Shown in pieces: positions 1 to 13,465 of a stretch of DNA of 64,000 bases. The translations under genes and the position numbers were made by a program. The stretch's first letter is position 1. Each line of letters opens with the position of its first letter. A model generated the notes under the pieces. It was not told where the DNA came from, searched no databases, and worked only from the letters and a program-made list of their open reading frames with translations. Origin of the DNA: Trifolium pratense (Eukaryota > Streptophyta > Magnoliopsida > Fabales > Fabaceae); the NCBI RefSeq assembly GCF_020283565.1, contig NC_060060.1, forward strand, positions 27,528,001 through 27,592,000, in the 5' to 3' direction.

Positions 1-50
1 TCATGTACCTGGAATTGGACATTGATTTTCAATTTTATTTGAGCATATAG

Positions 51-1476
51 GAAAAGCTGCCACCTACAGATTCTAGGTTAAGACCAGATCAGAGGTATTT
101 GGAAAATGGGGAGTTTGAAAAGGCAAATTCAGAAAAACTACGGCTAGAGCAGCGACAACGGCAGGTAAATATTTAATTTTATGTTATGCATTTCATCTAT
201 TTGTGTTGTAAGTCAAAAAGCAAACGAAATAGGCGTGGGATTTAATAATTGGTACACTTCGATTCCATTCTACACGATTCTGTTTTGCTCACAGGCCAAA
301 CTCTGATCTGGTTACTCCCCTCTATATGTGAGAGAGGGGGAGTGACTAGGTTAATTAGAGATTCATATCATGTTAGAATTCCTCCGATCCTACTGGCATA
401 CAATGTCAATTACATTTAAAGACTAGAAACATATTAAGCACTGAGCCATTCCGGTAAGCAAGACCTGATTGTTTGACATTTTAATAGAAACATTTTTTAT
501 GAAGTGGTTCACAATGTGGTGTCATATCTACCCTCATTGGTTTGTATGAATTTTACATGCCATTCCAGGTAGACCAAGAAATGCTGGTCTTCATAGAAAT
601 AATGAAGTAGTAAATAGGAAATATGTAGTCCACTAAATAAGTTTATAGTCAGCTTTTGGTCTCTCTTTTTTGAGTGAGAAGGTTCCCTCTTTTTTAAGTG
701 AGAAGGACCAATTGTCATCATTTTCACAAAGGAACCAAAGCTAACAAATTTTGTGTGGAGATGAAAACAATAATTACCCTATTCTGAATGACTAAAAACA
801 TCTCTAGGTCTTTGGTCAAAAAAACATCTCTAGGTCTTTTTCAATTTGCTGCGAAGTGCAAACACAGCAATTTTTTCTCTCAATTTAGTCATTAACATTG
901 AGTACTCATGTGAAGAAAATATTAAGAGAAAAACTTCACAGAGGAACACTTTACCTTATCTTTGGATTGGATGCAGTCAGTAAGATAAGAGCCACCTGAT
1001 CAAAATCGGTCCGTTCAAATTTTAAAGTCAGAATTTTTATACTTTACAAATTCAAAACTGCTTTAAAGTCGGAGCCATCTGATTTTGATCAAACGGCCCC
1101 GAACTACTGACTGCAGCTTGACTGCGCCTTACTCGACTGCACTGAATCCATTCCCGTAAGGTACCTTTGTGGGGGAGGAAATTGGAGTGATAAATATGCC
1201 AGTGGATTTCATATTATATTATGCATTGATACTGTAAATTTTAGACAAAGGTCCGATATATTATTTTGCTTGATTCAAAACTGTTTTTTTTTTTTTGGGA
1301 TTCAGGCTAGGAAGATGCAAGAGAGCGGTTGGGAACCACGATGGTTTGCTAGGGATAAAACAAGCGGTACCTACCGCTACATAGGAGGATATTGGGAGGC
1401 CCGACAACAAAGAAGTTGGAACTCCTGTCCTGATATTTTTGGTCATATTCCGTCTGATCATCGTTTAGAAGGTTAA
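51..1476 (+). CDS. Oxysterol-binding protein-related protein (ORP), C-terminal exons only
   Basis: Two exons are visible, 51-164 and 1306-1476, joined in frame across a GT-AG intron of 1141 bp; an acceptor AG at 49-50 shows that more exons lie upstream of the window. The translated end has the pattern of plant OSBP-related proteins: an [16 protein letters not shown] segment, an arginine/glutamine-rich [11 protein letters not shown] helix, then GWEPRWF, a [14 protein letters not shown] motif and CPDIFG near the stop. Known family role: cytosolic transfer or sensing of sterols and phosphoinositides at membrane contact sites; the lipid-binding barrel itself would be in the missing upstream exons. 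The stop is TAA at 1474-1476. The family is clear from the C-terminal signature; which ORP subgroup is not resolvable from about 94 residues. Confidence 0.85.
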
Positions 1477-2226
1477 ATTACATTATAGTAGTTTGGTTAA
1501 ATTACATTATAGTAGTTTTTTTTTTAAAAGAAAATATTCCTCCAATTTTTATTTTTTAACTGATGGGTATATATATGACTGTGATCGCAGTTATGGTACC
1601 CCAATGAAATTCTTTTTTTTTTTTTTTTGATAAGCCCCCAATGAAATTCATGATAGTATATAAATTGAAAATATGAGCTGGTATATAATAATAATAATGT
1701 AATTCTTTTTCCATTCCATGTTTCATCGTATATCATTTTTTGTTATTTTTATTTTTTTGATGAAAAGAGGAAATCAATGTTTTTGTTATTAACAGCCAAA
1801 AAGAGTTTCTCCTTATGACAATAAAAACTAAGTATCTCGTAAAAAAAAACCTACGTTCAGCTTCAAATATTTGGATTTCTTATTTTCATTTCTACAATTA
1901 ATCTCTAAACATAATGTCAAATCACACATACCATTGTTACCCAGAAAATCCAACTTACCATTAAATATTTAATTAACAAGCATTGACAATATAAAATAAT
2001 TACTATACACATGAAACTAATCACTGGTATTAGGAAGTGATATTATGTAAAATCTAAGTAGTGAGATTTGATTGGATGTCTTTGTAAACAAAAGTTTACA
2101 CTGTAAAACCATCACTAATTTAATTTATATGTAAAATTAAAAGGTTGCTTTTTTGTTTTGACTATACAAAAAAAAAAAGGAATATATTTTTAATTCTTTC
2201 ATTTCATTTTTAAATGAAATGATCAG
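1477..2226. other. AT-rich intergenic spacer downstream of ORP
   Basis: Contains the presumed ORP 3' UTR, with a 20-bp direct repeat around the stop (GGTTAAATTACATTATAGTA twice), several poly-T and poly-A runs and no credible coding frame. I see no RNA gene in it. Confidence 0.6.
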
Positions 2227-4853
2227 GTGAAAACAAACTGCGGAGGGTGTGATCTCTATTCGCTTCGCGGTTGTTTTGCATTTTGCGTCTCACTTTAAGA
2301 AAGTTCATGTGGATTGGCCTGCAGTGGATAATTTGATGTTCAGATAGTTGCAGTCGTCGGAGGTGGGTGACTTAATTAAACGTTCTCGTTGGCGGAGGTG
2401 AAGGCAGCCGTGTGGGACTGTGACAACTATAAGAGTCCGGGTCCTGATAGTATTAATTTTTGCTTCATCAAGGATTTTTGGGCTGAGGTGTGCAAGGTGA
2501 TGTCATGCGCTTTATTTCGGAATTCCACCGTAATGGAAGATTGGCTAAGGGTATTAATGCCACTTTTATTGCGCTGATTCCCAAAGTTGACAACCCTCGA
2601 CGGTTGAATGACTTTCGGTCTAGTTCGCTCGTGGGTAGCCTCTATAAGATTTTGGCTAAGGTTTTAGCGAATCAGCTGCGTCTTGTGATAGGTAGTGTGA
2701 TCTCTGAATCTCATACTGCGTATGTAAAGGGTAGGCAGATCCTTGATGAAATCCTATCACGAATGAGGTGGTGGATGAGGCGCGTAAGTCTAAGAAGGAG
2801 TTGATGCTTTTTAAGGTTGATTTTGAAAAGGCCTATGACTCGGTGGATTGGGGTTATTTGGACGCTGTTATGGGGAAAATGGGTTTTCCAACCCTTTGGA
2901 GGAAATGGATTAAGGAATGCATTTGTACGGCTACAGCGTCTGTTCTGGTCAATGGGAGTCCAACTGATAAATTTCCCCTTGAGCGAGGTTTAAGACAAGG
3001 GGATCCATTATGCCTTTTTCTCTTTCTGTTGGCTGCAGAGGACTTACACGTGTTGATGGAGGCCATGGTGGATTATAACTTGTTCACGGGGTATAGCGTA
3101 GGTAACATAGCCCCAGTGTCTGTTTCGCATCTTCGGTTTGCCGATGATATGCTCTTAATGGGAACTAAAAGCTGGGTGAATGTTCGTGCTTTACGGGTTG
3201 TTCTTGTGCTGTTTGAGACTATGTCGGGTTTGAAGGTTAACTTACTACTTGGTTGGGCGAGGCGGCTTCAGCTTTGAGCTGTAGAGTGGGAAAGATTCAT
3301 TTCCTTTATTTGGGTCTTCCTATTGGGGTGATTCGAGGCGTTTGAGTTTTTGGAAAACGGTTTTGGCTCGTTTAAAAAATTGTTTATCTGGATGGAAGAG
3401 TCGATTCCTTTCCTTTGGTGGTCGTCCGGTTCTTCTCAAGTCTGTGTTAACCTCTTTATCTGTCTATGCTATTTCCTTCTTCAAAGCTCCCCCAGGTACT
3501 ATCTCTTCTATTGAATCTATTTTAATTAAATTTTTTGGGGGAAGGAGTGAGGACTTTAGAAAGATTTCTTGGATAAATTGGAAAACTATTTGCTTACGAA
3601 AGGAGTATGGGGGTTAGGCGGTTGAGGGAGTTTAACTTGGCTTTGTTAGGCAAGTGGTGTTGGAGGATGTTGGTGGATAGAGAGGGTATGTGGTTTCGAG
3701 TGTTGACAGCTAGATATGGGGTAGAGAGAGGTAGATTGTGAGAGGGTGGTTTGAGAGGGTCAGCGTGGTGGAGGGAGTTAGGGCGTATTCGGGACGGTGG
3801 CGGTGATGTAGGGGGAGGGTGGTTCAGGGAGCAGATTTCGAAAAGGGTGGAGGATGTGTCTGACACTTTCTTTTGGACTGATCCGTGTGTGGATAGGACC
3901 CCTTTGTGTGAGCGGTTTGGGAGGTTGTTTGACTTGGCAGGGAACAAATCGGCTTTAGTAGCTGAGATGTACTCTTTAGGGTGGGGTGCCGGTGGAGGGG
4001 CGTAGGTGTGGCGGCGTCAGTTGAGGGCATGGGAGGAGGAGATGTTGGGGGAGTGTCAGATTTTACTTTTTCATCTCTCCTTGCAGGATCATACTCCAAA
4101 TATGTGGCAGTGGCAGCCGAATTTGGATGCAGGTTATACGGTCTGTGGTGCATATCAGTTATTGATGGCTCAGGACACGCGGTTACTTTGGATGCTGCGA
4201 CAGACCTTATTTGGCACTCACAGGTTCCTTTGAAGGTTACCATTTTCGTGTGGCAACTCTTGCGGGATGTTACCTACCAAAGCAAACCTGGTATCTCAAG
4301 GCATTTTATCTCAGGAGGCTCATTACTGTGTTTCTGGATGTGGAGTAGTTGAGTCGACTCAACATGTGTTTCTAGTGTGCAGCACCTTTGGTTCTCTTTG
4401 GTCTCTTGTCGGCTCGTGGATTGGCTCCTCTTTGGTGATTGCTCAGACTATTCCGGATCATTTTGTTCAGTTTACTAGTTCAGCTGGGGGTTCTCATGCA
4501 CGACGCTCTTTCATGCAGCTCATATGGCTGGCTTGCGTGTGGGTTGTGTGGACTGAACGAAACCATAGATTGTTTACAGGCTCGACAACTTCAGTACATC
4601 AGATGTTGGACAAGATCAAGTCTTTCTCTTATAGGTGGTTGAAAGCGACGAGTAGTACTTTAACTTTGAACTGCCATATGTGGTGGTCTAGTCCGTTGCT
4701 TTGTTTGGGCCTTGTATAGATTTCGTTTCTGATTTTGTTATTTGTATTCTGAACTCTCTTGTAACTTTATAGTCTATTTTGGCACGCCTTGTGTTGATGA
4801 GATCATTTTTTCTATATATGCATATCTCATTATGGCTTGTTCAAAAAAAAAAC
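2227..4853 (+). pseudogene. Decayed L1-type LINE: reverse transcriptase and zf-RVT region
   Basis: A 5'-truncated non-LTR retrotransposon. The frame shifts repeatedly, so the product is split over stretches at about 2389-2577, 2490-2804, 2768-3277, 3342-3617 and 4267-4719. Visible RT landmarks are KSPGPD (RT block 1), FIALIPKV, LMLFKVDFEKAYDSVDW, GLRQGDP and the catalytic FADDMLLMGT around 3139. The 3' part (about 4220-4400) has the Cys/His pattern of the zf-RVT domain common after plant L1 RT. A poly-A run at about 4844-4853 marks the 3' end. Endonuclease and ORF1 are missing. It cannot encode an active enzyme. A related 3' fragment lies at 61548-62070. Confidence 0.9.
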
Positions 4854-7800
4854 AAAGCTTCCCGCCTCTAATTGACATATACACAAAAGCTTTACAAAAT
4901 CAAATGAGATTCTAAAATGTCATTAAAATAATATGATATTGATATAACAAAAAGCAATGAACCGGGGGAGAGAATCCTCTCTAGTGGACTTTTCTGTTCA
5001 GTCAAATTACAACCTCACCTCCTACATGGAGAGAATCCAGTCCCATGAACCGAGAGGGGAGGAGATTTTCTCCTGTTGAATTTGTCTCCTATAAAATTTC
5101 AATCCTCCATTTTTTTTTGGGGGAAGGGATTCTCTCCCTTATTGGAAAATATCCGGTGAGATCTCCAACTTTAATTGATTTTTTAATAATAAAAATTTTT
5201 TGGGTCAAAATGAATGAATGAGTGTGATTGCACAAGAAGATAATGTGACTGGAGACAACCTCCACCCTTTTTTTGGTAGTACTCTTTAATGATTAAAAAT
5301 AATAAAATAAAAGGCAATCATCAACACTTTATTCTCTCCCATAAGATTGTCACCGGAGATAATTCATTTCCGAATGGGAAACCTGATATCTAACAAAGCA
5401 TACATTGGTTGAATAACAAATATTGTGATTAAAAATTTTACCAGAACATTTGACCAATTTAAGTGGCACATTGTCAACTTTCAATTTAAAAACAATGGCT
5501 ATTTGATAAAAATATTGATAAAGATAGGGGACTTATTTGATGGTAAGTTAAAATGGCAGTGACTATTTTAACAATATTAACAAGTGAAACAGATTTTCAC
5601 GGAGAGATCAAATTGAGAAACTTTATATTGAGATTAAGTTGAGATATTAAAAGAGTTTGTGCCTATTTGAGAGCGAATTACAGACGTATGGACCACTTTG
5701 GTGGTTTATTCTTTTTTTGAAAGTGAATTTTCTGTAGTCAATAAAATCATGCATTTACACATTTGAGATATTGAAGAAAAACATATTATTACTTTTATTT
5801 TATAATTTAAAATGCCAAGATTAAATTTGAATCTTTCGAACGACTATCAATATTTTGAAAGCGTGAATTCATTATTCGTTGACCCAAACTAGGTCGTACT
5901 CGTACCTTTTCTTTTTCAGTTTTTTTGGGTAAGTCTTGAACGTAAGAATCACATCACATCAGGTTGCTGAAGAAGAGAAGATGATGTATCAGTATCTCCA
6001 AGTTCCAGACTTGATGTTTCAAATCGACATCTACTTTTTACCAAATCCAAAGCCCAAATCTGTCATATGGACAACTCCATACATAACTCACAGACCTAAT
6101 CTCGAATCCCATCAAAGCACCAGCCATTATGGTTCCCAATTCTCCTTCTCATAGGGATGCATGCATGGATCACAAGGAACTTGAATTTTAGTACTACAAA
6201 TTTGAAAAGGAATGAGATTCTTGTGTTTCTTTTTGTCCTATCAGAGTCTTGTCAATTCCATAATAGGAAGAATATGCAGGGTAGGTGGGATATACACAAG
6301 TAGCCCCAAATCTAGTTTCATCCAGTCCAGGCATGAGGCATCCACCATTAATTAAAAATAATGTTAAAGAAAAATAGTAGAAGACATTAAGGTGAAATAA
6401 TTATGAGTCTTGCAAAGTTTGTAAATTTTGATTTGTGTATATAAAATAAAGAGAATTTAATTTTTGTATACCTATTGTTATAATTTATTTATTTTTAGGA
6501 TTTTGCTTGTGCGGTGGCGGAACTATTTATGGGCTCGGGATGGCTACGATCCGCCACAAATTTTATATTTTTAAGATGTTCACATTTATTACATGTTGCC
6601 ATGTAGCTTAGTGGAAGAGTTGAGCTATTATAGGGTTTGGGGTTCATCTCTTCCTTTTTGTACTTTAATTTTTATTTGCATTTTTTAAAAAAGAAAATGC
6701 CATAATAAAGTTGTTATAAGCATGACTCAAATATCGGAAACATAGTTGTGATTTGTGAACAGGAACAAAGTAGTCCCCAGAGGCGGAGCGCGAACCTGCG
6801 CATCAATGACCACTTGAAACAACCGCAAAAGAGGTTAATGGTGGTGGATATAGGAAAAATTACATCAAATATCTTTTATCTTATTTATTTGCGTGATTTT
6901 TTTAATTTTGAAAATTATTTTTCGATAGTTGTTAAAATTTATAATAATTTTAATCTGGTTTATGGTGGGCCACTTTTGATGACATTCCATGTAGTAATCA
7001 CTTTGTATATTGTCATTTTCTTTATTCCACTGTCGCTATATCTGGTGCTGATCTTACATAATTTTTTCTTTCATCCTATGTGGAAGTTGACAAGTTACTT
7101 CGATTTATTTAAGAAAAATCTAGAAGTGGTGGTGTTCATGTTGTGATGAATTTTGAGCACAAGAAATAACCGAGGTTTTCTCAAGCAAAATCTGGGACCT
7201 TTGCTTGCTTCAATCTACACTTGAAAATTTTCAATGCAGTTCCATGAAATTTCACTCTCCTAAAACCTGTCTATTTGTTATCCTTCTTTCCTAAGGTATG
7301 ATTCAAAGCAGAATCAGTCTATTATATTTCTGCCACATACATCCTGGACATGTCCTGATCATGCTTAGTTTTATTGGGGGACCACTTCTTTCTGTTCATT
7401 TTCATTCATGTATAATGAATGCTGCATATAGGTTTTAGTTGTTACATAATTTATATGATGATGATCAATTGATCATTTTTTGAAACATGATGTTTCTGGA
7501 TATAAAACATTATGTCGAGCAATTTATCATAGTCTACTCTACTCGTCAGACAAGGACCTAGACCTGTTTCTTTCGTTTGTACTTGACAGGATTACACATT
7601 TTGAAGGCAATGTATGTATAGTGAGTTTGTAGAGCTAAGAAATCAAGTCATCTTAAGTGAGTTTGCATAAGATAAGGAATTATAAGATTTTGCTTGCTAA
7701 AAATAGTAGAGAACTAATGGTTTATAGTTAATGGTTGATAACCTATAACTTATAGCTGATAAACTAATATATGTTACATTTTTTATAAGATTAACGGTTC

Positions 7801-8208
7801 AACGACCGATAAATGTAAAATAATATTTTTTTTATGTAATAGAAAAAAAAAACAACTATAAATTAAGTCCGGGGGAAAATCCCAATTGAGTTTACTAGAG
7901 GGTAGGTAGAAAGAGGGGTTGGGCATTGTCTCCAAGAGATCACATCTTCCTCTAATCATGCTTCATTGCTCCATATGTTTAGCTAACGAGTCCGCACCAC
8001 TATTATCTTCCTTCAAGGAATTAGATAACATAAAATATATATTAAATTTATATTTAAGATAATAATTTAAATTTATTACTTTTTTTGGTTACAATTTAAA
8101 TTTATTACTGAAATATATCTTTTATATATAATTATATTATTATTATTATTATTAAATTTTTTATTATATGCTCAAATTTTATTTTAAAATTATATTTACT
8201 ATTAATTT
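4854..8208. other. AT-rich intergenic region, no gene recognised
   Basis: Over 3 kb of spacer. Short open frames at 5936-6154 and 6748-7146 have no recognisable motif and biased composition, so I do not call them. Around 6595-6665 there is a tRNA-like stretch (A-box-like TAGCTTAGTGGAAGAGTTGAG, then GGTTTGGGGTTCATCTC) that could be a worn SINE. Inverted and palindromic AT-rich segments occur around 7700-7860. Confidence 0.5.
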
Positions 8209-8221
8209 TTTCTTTACTTTT

Positions 8222-8392
8222 TTTTCGGTTTTCACCCTCTAGTTCCTAGGGGAAGGGGGTCCTAATAGTTCAGAGTTCGGGGCGAGTTCTGACATCAAGT
8301 GGTTCCAGTCCTCTCCCAAATGCAATTGTGGGGATCGAACTGTGGTCCTCCCTACCAAGTTCAGCGCCAATCACCAATAAACCAACTAATGG
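8222..8392 (-). mobile_element. tRNA-derived SINE, minus strand
   Basis: Read on the minus strand it starts AGTTGGTTTATTGGTGATTGG (A-box-like), has the B-box-like CAGTTCGATCCCC, then GAACCACTTGATGTCAGAACT, and ends in a TAGGACCCCCTTCCCCTAGG tail. It is flanked by a 13-bp direct repeat, TTTCTTTACTTTT, at 8209-8221 and 8393-8405, which I take as the target-site duplication. The head matches the SINE at 52882-53017 and the tail resembles the one at 13333-13465. It is not a functional tRNA gene. Confidence 0.85.
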
Positions 8393-8405
8393 TTTCTTTA
8401 CTTTT

Positions 8406-9486
8406 AATATAAGTATATCTTTCATTTCAAAGTATACATACACATTAACCAACTTATAATTCACTTGAAAAGAATAAAAGAAAGAAAGGAAATCGGTTCC
8501 CTCACTCCTTCCTCTCACTCATCATGAGCATCCTCTCTACAAAACTCAAACCCACTCTTCACTCAAGTCTCACTTTCACATAAACCTTAATCTTGTTTAT
8601 TCTAAGACCTAATGGGATGCTAGAAACAAGGTAACTCATTGTAACTCCCTCTTCCCCACTCACAAGAATCCAATTTCATATATATTTTCATGGCTAATTT
8701 GTGCATTTGAATTTTCCTCACTTGTAAGTGTTGGGTATAGGGATTGAAGATTTGAAGTGATAAGTTGAATATTGGAGTCTTCGAGGAAATAGAAGAAATT
8801 GTAAAGGAGCTTCAAGAATCAAGACCATTACACCAATTCCTTGGTTATTCCAATAAAAATGTGAGTTCCTAAGGGTTATTAAGCAGGGTCATTTCCGACT
8901 ATTTTGACGCTCTAGTCGAATATTAAAAATGATCCCTATTAAAAACATAAGATAAATAAATAAATAAATTATTTTCTATTTAAATTGTAAATAACATAAA
9001 AAAAACACATAAAAAGTAACTATCATCGTATATAAAATCAAAATGAGACATCATAATAATCGATGATTAAAATGGCTAGAAATAAAATCATGTCAAAAAA
9101 AAGACATTGTTGGAATTTGAATTAAGGAACGCGTTTCTTGACAGATAGTTTCTTACAAAATATTCCTCAGTAACGGATGATTTTTGCGAGGAATCCAATT
9201 TCCTCGGTAATATTCATAGGAAACAAACCAAAGTGTATTTCTATAAAAAAAAATAAAAAATAAATAGTAAAATTCCAATATGATGGATACAGATTAAATT
9301 TGGAATATTATTCAAAATGATAAGGAAAAATTAGTAAATTGGTAGTAATAAATTTCATTACATTAGAAGTAGAAGTGAATTTAGCACTTTTACATTTGAT
9401 TGATCAATGGGAATTGCAAATAGTGCTCATGCTATAAACCCTAGCGGAACATTTTGAATCATTATCTCACTACTTATTCTCTATTG
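8406..9486. other. Intergenic spacer, no gene recognised
   Basis: AT-rich, with no open frame of note. The stretch 8520-8880 is less AT-rich and transcript-like in appearance but lacks a coding frame I can support. Confidence 0.45.
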
Positions 9487-9949
9487 ACCTCCCCTAAATT
9501 TTATTTAAATGTCAACAACACCCCCTCTAATTTCCTAAAACTACCGTTCCAATATAAAGAGATAGTGCCATGCAGTTGTACATTTTCTCATTCGCTTTGT
9601 GCAGTGCCATGCATGGTGCTGCAAATCACCAATCATGGATATTAATGCAAGAAATTTATTGTCTTTATGCAAAGTTTAATTCCTCTAATATTTGTACCTT
9701 TCGTTAGAAAATCAATTTTGAGTACTTTTTATTTTATTTTAATAGTACTACTGTCATAGGTCCCAAATTGACCTCAACTTAATTCATGGAATTGTCTAGA
9801 TTAATTGATTAAAGTAAGAAAATTAGCGTCAAATATCTTAAGTGTGTTTAAATTGTTTCTTTTTGTTGTTTCTGGAGTAATAAGGGAGATTAGTGTTTAT
9901 TAAAATTTAGAGGAGTGTTTGTGCTATTTAAGAAAAATTTAGGGGAGGT
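9487..9949. mobile_element. Non-autonomous TIR element (MITE-like)
   Basis: The left edge ACCTCCCCTAAATTTTATTT continues through AACACCCCCTCTAA. It recurs inverted at the right edge (about 9890-9949), ending TTTAGGGGAGGT. About 50-60 bp of imperfect terminal inverted repeat enclose about 460 bp without coding capacity. Superfamily and TSD are not resolved. The small open frame at 9454-9645 overlaps the left repeat and is not credible. Confidence 0.6.
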
Positions 9950-10154
9950 GATTAATGTAATTTCGTCTAAATATGATTTATTGTAATTTTTTTTTTTTTG
10001 AAAAGGCCAAAGGATTTTAGTAGTTAGACCTAACCCATCTCTATAAAAATGACTTGTATATATGGTGATGACTATTTCTATTTATAAACTCATATGCACA
10101 TGTAATAATTTTTAACAATAAAAAAATTAGATTTCTTAAAAAATTAAGTCAATC

Positions 10155-10760
10155 TTATCATTCGCTAGCTTATGTTGATCAGTTTCAACGATTATTAAAA
10201 TATATTCTAAGCAAGGGTTTCCTATTATCAAATGAATTTAGTCTTGACATATAGTAAGTATATAAAGTTTTACACTGAATCAATTTCCGTTGGCAAAAGC
10301 TATACACAATTAAATCACACAATGCATATATACTAAATATAAACAATAGTAAGTTCTTAGTTGAAAATGAGATTTCTAATTAGTGGTTAAGAATGGAGGA
10401 AAGCTACTCCTAGACATCATATAAAAAATATTATCATGTTCTTGCTTATGTTGATCAATGTTGAACAATCATTAAAAATCCAACTATATATAAGGGCGAC
10501 CTATATATTAATGTTTATCGAATTAGTTTAATATCAATAAATTGTTAGTGTAAAAAGTTTACGCTGAATATGTCTCTGTAGGCAAAATTACAGGCCATTA
10601 AAACACAATACATATAAATATAAAAAAATTGTAATTGAAAATGAGATTTCTAAATAGTGGTTAAGAATGGAGGAAAGCTACCCTTAAACATCATATAAAC
10701 AATATTATCATGTGCTTGCTTTAACAATGATTAAAATTCCCGTGAAAGGGCAACCTTTAG
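10155..10760. repeat. Diverged tandem repeat, about 280-bp unit
   Basis: Two adjacent units, and the start of a third from about 10708, share the same succession of blocks: ATCAT...GCTTATGTTGATCA, a CAAGGG or AGGGCGACC segment, a GTTTACGCTGAAT-type segment, GAAAATGAGATTTCTAA, then TAGTGGTTAAGAATGGAGG and GAAAGCTAC. The units differ by many substitutions, so the duplication is old. No coding potential. Confidence 0.7.
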
Positions 10761-11676
10761 GCTCTGCTTGAATAGTTTAGAACGATCGGAGCGGAATAGA
10801 GTGAAATAAATTATTTATTTTATTGTTTAGATATTTTACGATGAAATCGAATAAAATTATTATTCTATTGTTTGGACATTAAATGATGGAACGAAACAAC
10901 ATTTCTTATTTTTTTTTACCCTTGTCAAACACCATTATAATACGAATATTTTTAAAAAATGAAACAAAAGAAATGTTAGCATTTTATCAATATTAATATA
11001 GAATATAGATCAATGCAAAATTGTAAGTTTTTTTTTATGGGAAATATAATATTATATAAACTAAAATAAGACAAGAAATAGTCCAGAGTACAAAAGATAC
11101 CAGAAGTACACCAAACAGAAAACTAGTACCTAAAAATAAAAGTCAAAAGTACACCAGAAAGTCAGAACACCTCAACCACGAGAAAACTCGACTCTCCCTG
11201 AAGAAAAGAAAGAAACAACCACAAAAGCAAGACAGACCCAACAGTGCCTCAACCTCAACCAGGATCATTGGGGTTTTGCTTCACACCCTAACAAACTCTA
11301 ACGGTTCTAGCACAAAATAGGGTGCATCCCACACTCATAGAGGGATTTTAACCCATAAACCATTTTCATTATAAAATTTTACCCTATCAACTAAATACTC
11401 GATAAAAAAAAGTTCTCTTCAAAAAAATTACATCATTTCGAGAGTTTCAAATAAACCCTAAAACACTAGACGACTCAAAAAAATAGAAAAAAAAAAACAG
11501 AAAAAATCAAGAAAAAAAGGTAAAATTCTTCGAGCTTCATTATCACCACTGCACATTTCAAAAATGATCTGAAGTTAAGGATTCTTCAAGGAGAAAAAAA
11601 TGAACTAAAAAAATTCAAAGTGATCAGGGCGGCTTATTATCATTTGAATCAGACTTTTAAATACCGTTACGATTAT
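10761..11676. other. Intergenic spacer with a possible LINE 3' end
   Basis: No gene seen. At about 11028-11330 a poly-T start followed by GGGAAATATAATATTATATA and a purine/C-rich stretch resembles the 3' end of a LINE on the minus strand, but no RT homology is visible to prove it. Confidence 0.35.
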
Positions 11677-11684
11677 AAGATTAA

Positions 11685-12194
11685 AGGTTAAATATGTTTT
11701 TGGTCCTTATAGTTTCACAAAATTTTCGTTTTAATTCCTGAAGTTTGTTTTCACACTTTTTAGTCCCGAATTTTCTTCACTCAAGATTTTTAATCTCTAT
11801 TTTTCATTCAACTTGTGCATATCATTCGAAATTTTAAAAAAAAATTATGCGGTCATGTTTAGTACATTATATGAATCTCTGTTACAAAAATTTAATTTTT
11901 TTTAACAAAAGATAAATTAAATATGAATTTTTTAGTTTTTTGCACATAAAAATTCATAAATAATTCATCTTATGTTAAAAAAATCTAAATTTTTATCGGG
12001 GATGTTCTTATAATATTATAAACATGAATATAAAAGATCATTCAAAAATGTGAAAGTATACAATAGTTTGATTAAAAGTATGGACTAAAAATCTTGAGTG
12101 AAGAAACTTTAGGGACTAAAAAGTGTGAAAACAAATTCCAAGAACTAAAATAAAAATTCTATAAAATTATAGGAACCAAAAACATATTTAACCC
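11685..12194. mobile_element. MITE with long terminal inverted repeats (Mutator-like)
   Basis: The left end GGTTAAATATGTTTTTGGTC and about 110 bp after it recur inverted at the right end, ending AACATATTTAACCC. Flanks carry AAGATTAA at 11677-11684 and 12195-12202, or 9 bp with one mismatch. A TSD of 8-9 bp and long TIRs fit a Mutator-like MITE, a type common in legume genomes. The middle is AT-rich and non-coding. Confidence 0.8.
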
Positions 12195-12202
12195 AAGATT
12201 AA

Positions 12203-13332
12203 TCTTTGAATTCCAACCATAACTTGTGGAAATATTTTAGTTCCATCCATGATAACTCGTGCAAAAAAATAAAATAGATATACAACCACTATATATTTTT
12301 TTATGAGATACGTTTAATTGGCTTTGAAAACAACCTTTATATATTGAAGTTGAAACAAACAAATAATGCTAACACAGTACCATATATAAAATTATGACTA
12401 ATCATATCGTGTAAACATGTTACACGATAGAAACTTACATTTGCATATTATAATTAGTTATATTAGTTATTTAGTACCGTCCTTCTAAGTTGTCGTCACG
12501 ATGAACGTTTCATTATATTGTTGATATGGAAAAATATTGTTTTGTTTATGAATAACAAATATAAAATTTTAGTTGATTAAAAAAATATATATATATAGAA
12601 AATTTTAGTCATTGGACACTTGGCAAATGTAGGTTTTATGTTATGTGTCTATGAAAAATCGTAGCCCATTGACTCACGTATCTCTCTACAATTAGCCACT
12701 TGTCCAGCCTCCTTTAGTTAATTAATTAAAAATCTAATATTCTTATGCTGCTAATCGTAACAGTATTCCTAATCAAATATTCTTTAGTTCATTCTTAATT
12801 ATTTTAATAGTTTGATTTATTAATTTTAATTATACTTAGGTAGTTTATGATAAATAATTTAAATTAATGTGTTTATTATATACTTTATTGTTATGGTTAT
12901 GTTATGTTTATGTGAAACAGATTTAGTCATTTTTAGAGGTGTGTTGGTGGGAAAGAAGAGTTGGAGTTTGCTGCATGACACGTCTATGTGTCGGGTTTGG
13001 AACATTATTTGTCCACAAGTTATAAAAAAATGCCAGGTCGCGTGGGGTCATTCATGCATATCAACCCTTTGTCTTTTGTTTCTTGCAAAAGTCACGCGGC
13101 TGCATATCTTTAGTTGGTTGAGTGATAATTATAATTAGATTTTGAAGAAAGAATTACGGTTTGATTCTCATAACTGTGATTGAAAGAATATTGGAATTAT
13201 TGATATTAAAACTGACTTCCGAACCAGATTAATCTTATAGTGAAAGCCCAAAAAAGTCATGTTTGGCCTTTTTTTCCATTTAATGGAGATGTATTTTGAG
13301 ATATTGGCAAAGTTAAAGACATTTTTTTTATA
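12203..13332. other. Intergenic spacer, no gene recognised
   Basis: AT-rich. The 89-codon open frame at 12869-13138 starts in low-complexity sequence and has no recognisable motif, so it is left uncalled. Confidence 0.45.
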
Positions 13333-13465
13333 ATTTTTTGGTTCCTAGGGAAAAGGGGTCCTAGTAGTCCAGAGTTCGGCCGCGAGATAAGTAAAGTCTG
13401 ACCAAGAAATTGTTCCATCCAAGAATCGAATCAGGGTTCTCCCAAAATCCGTCTTTTTTGGTGAA
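13333..13465 (-). mobile_element. SINE fragment, minus strand
   Basis: Read on the minus strand it has GATTCGATTCTTGG (B-box-like) and ends CCGAACTCTGGACTACTAGG followed by ACCCCTTTTCCCTAGGAACC. This is the same tail family as the SINE at 8222-8392. The A-box half is degraded and no TSD was found. Confidence 0.6.

Noticed and set aside
6748..7146. 132-codon frame, hydrophobic
   Set aside because: Composition is that of AT-rich DNA (Phe, Ile, Tyr, Leu); no family motif and no supporting gene structure.
8270..8518. 82-codon minus-strand frame
   Set aside because: Mostly overlaps the SINE at 8222-8392; the apparent protein is translated repeat.
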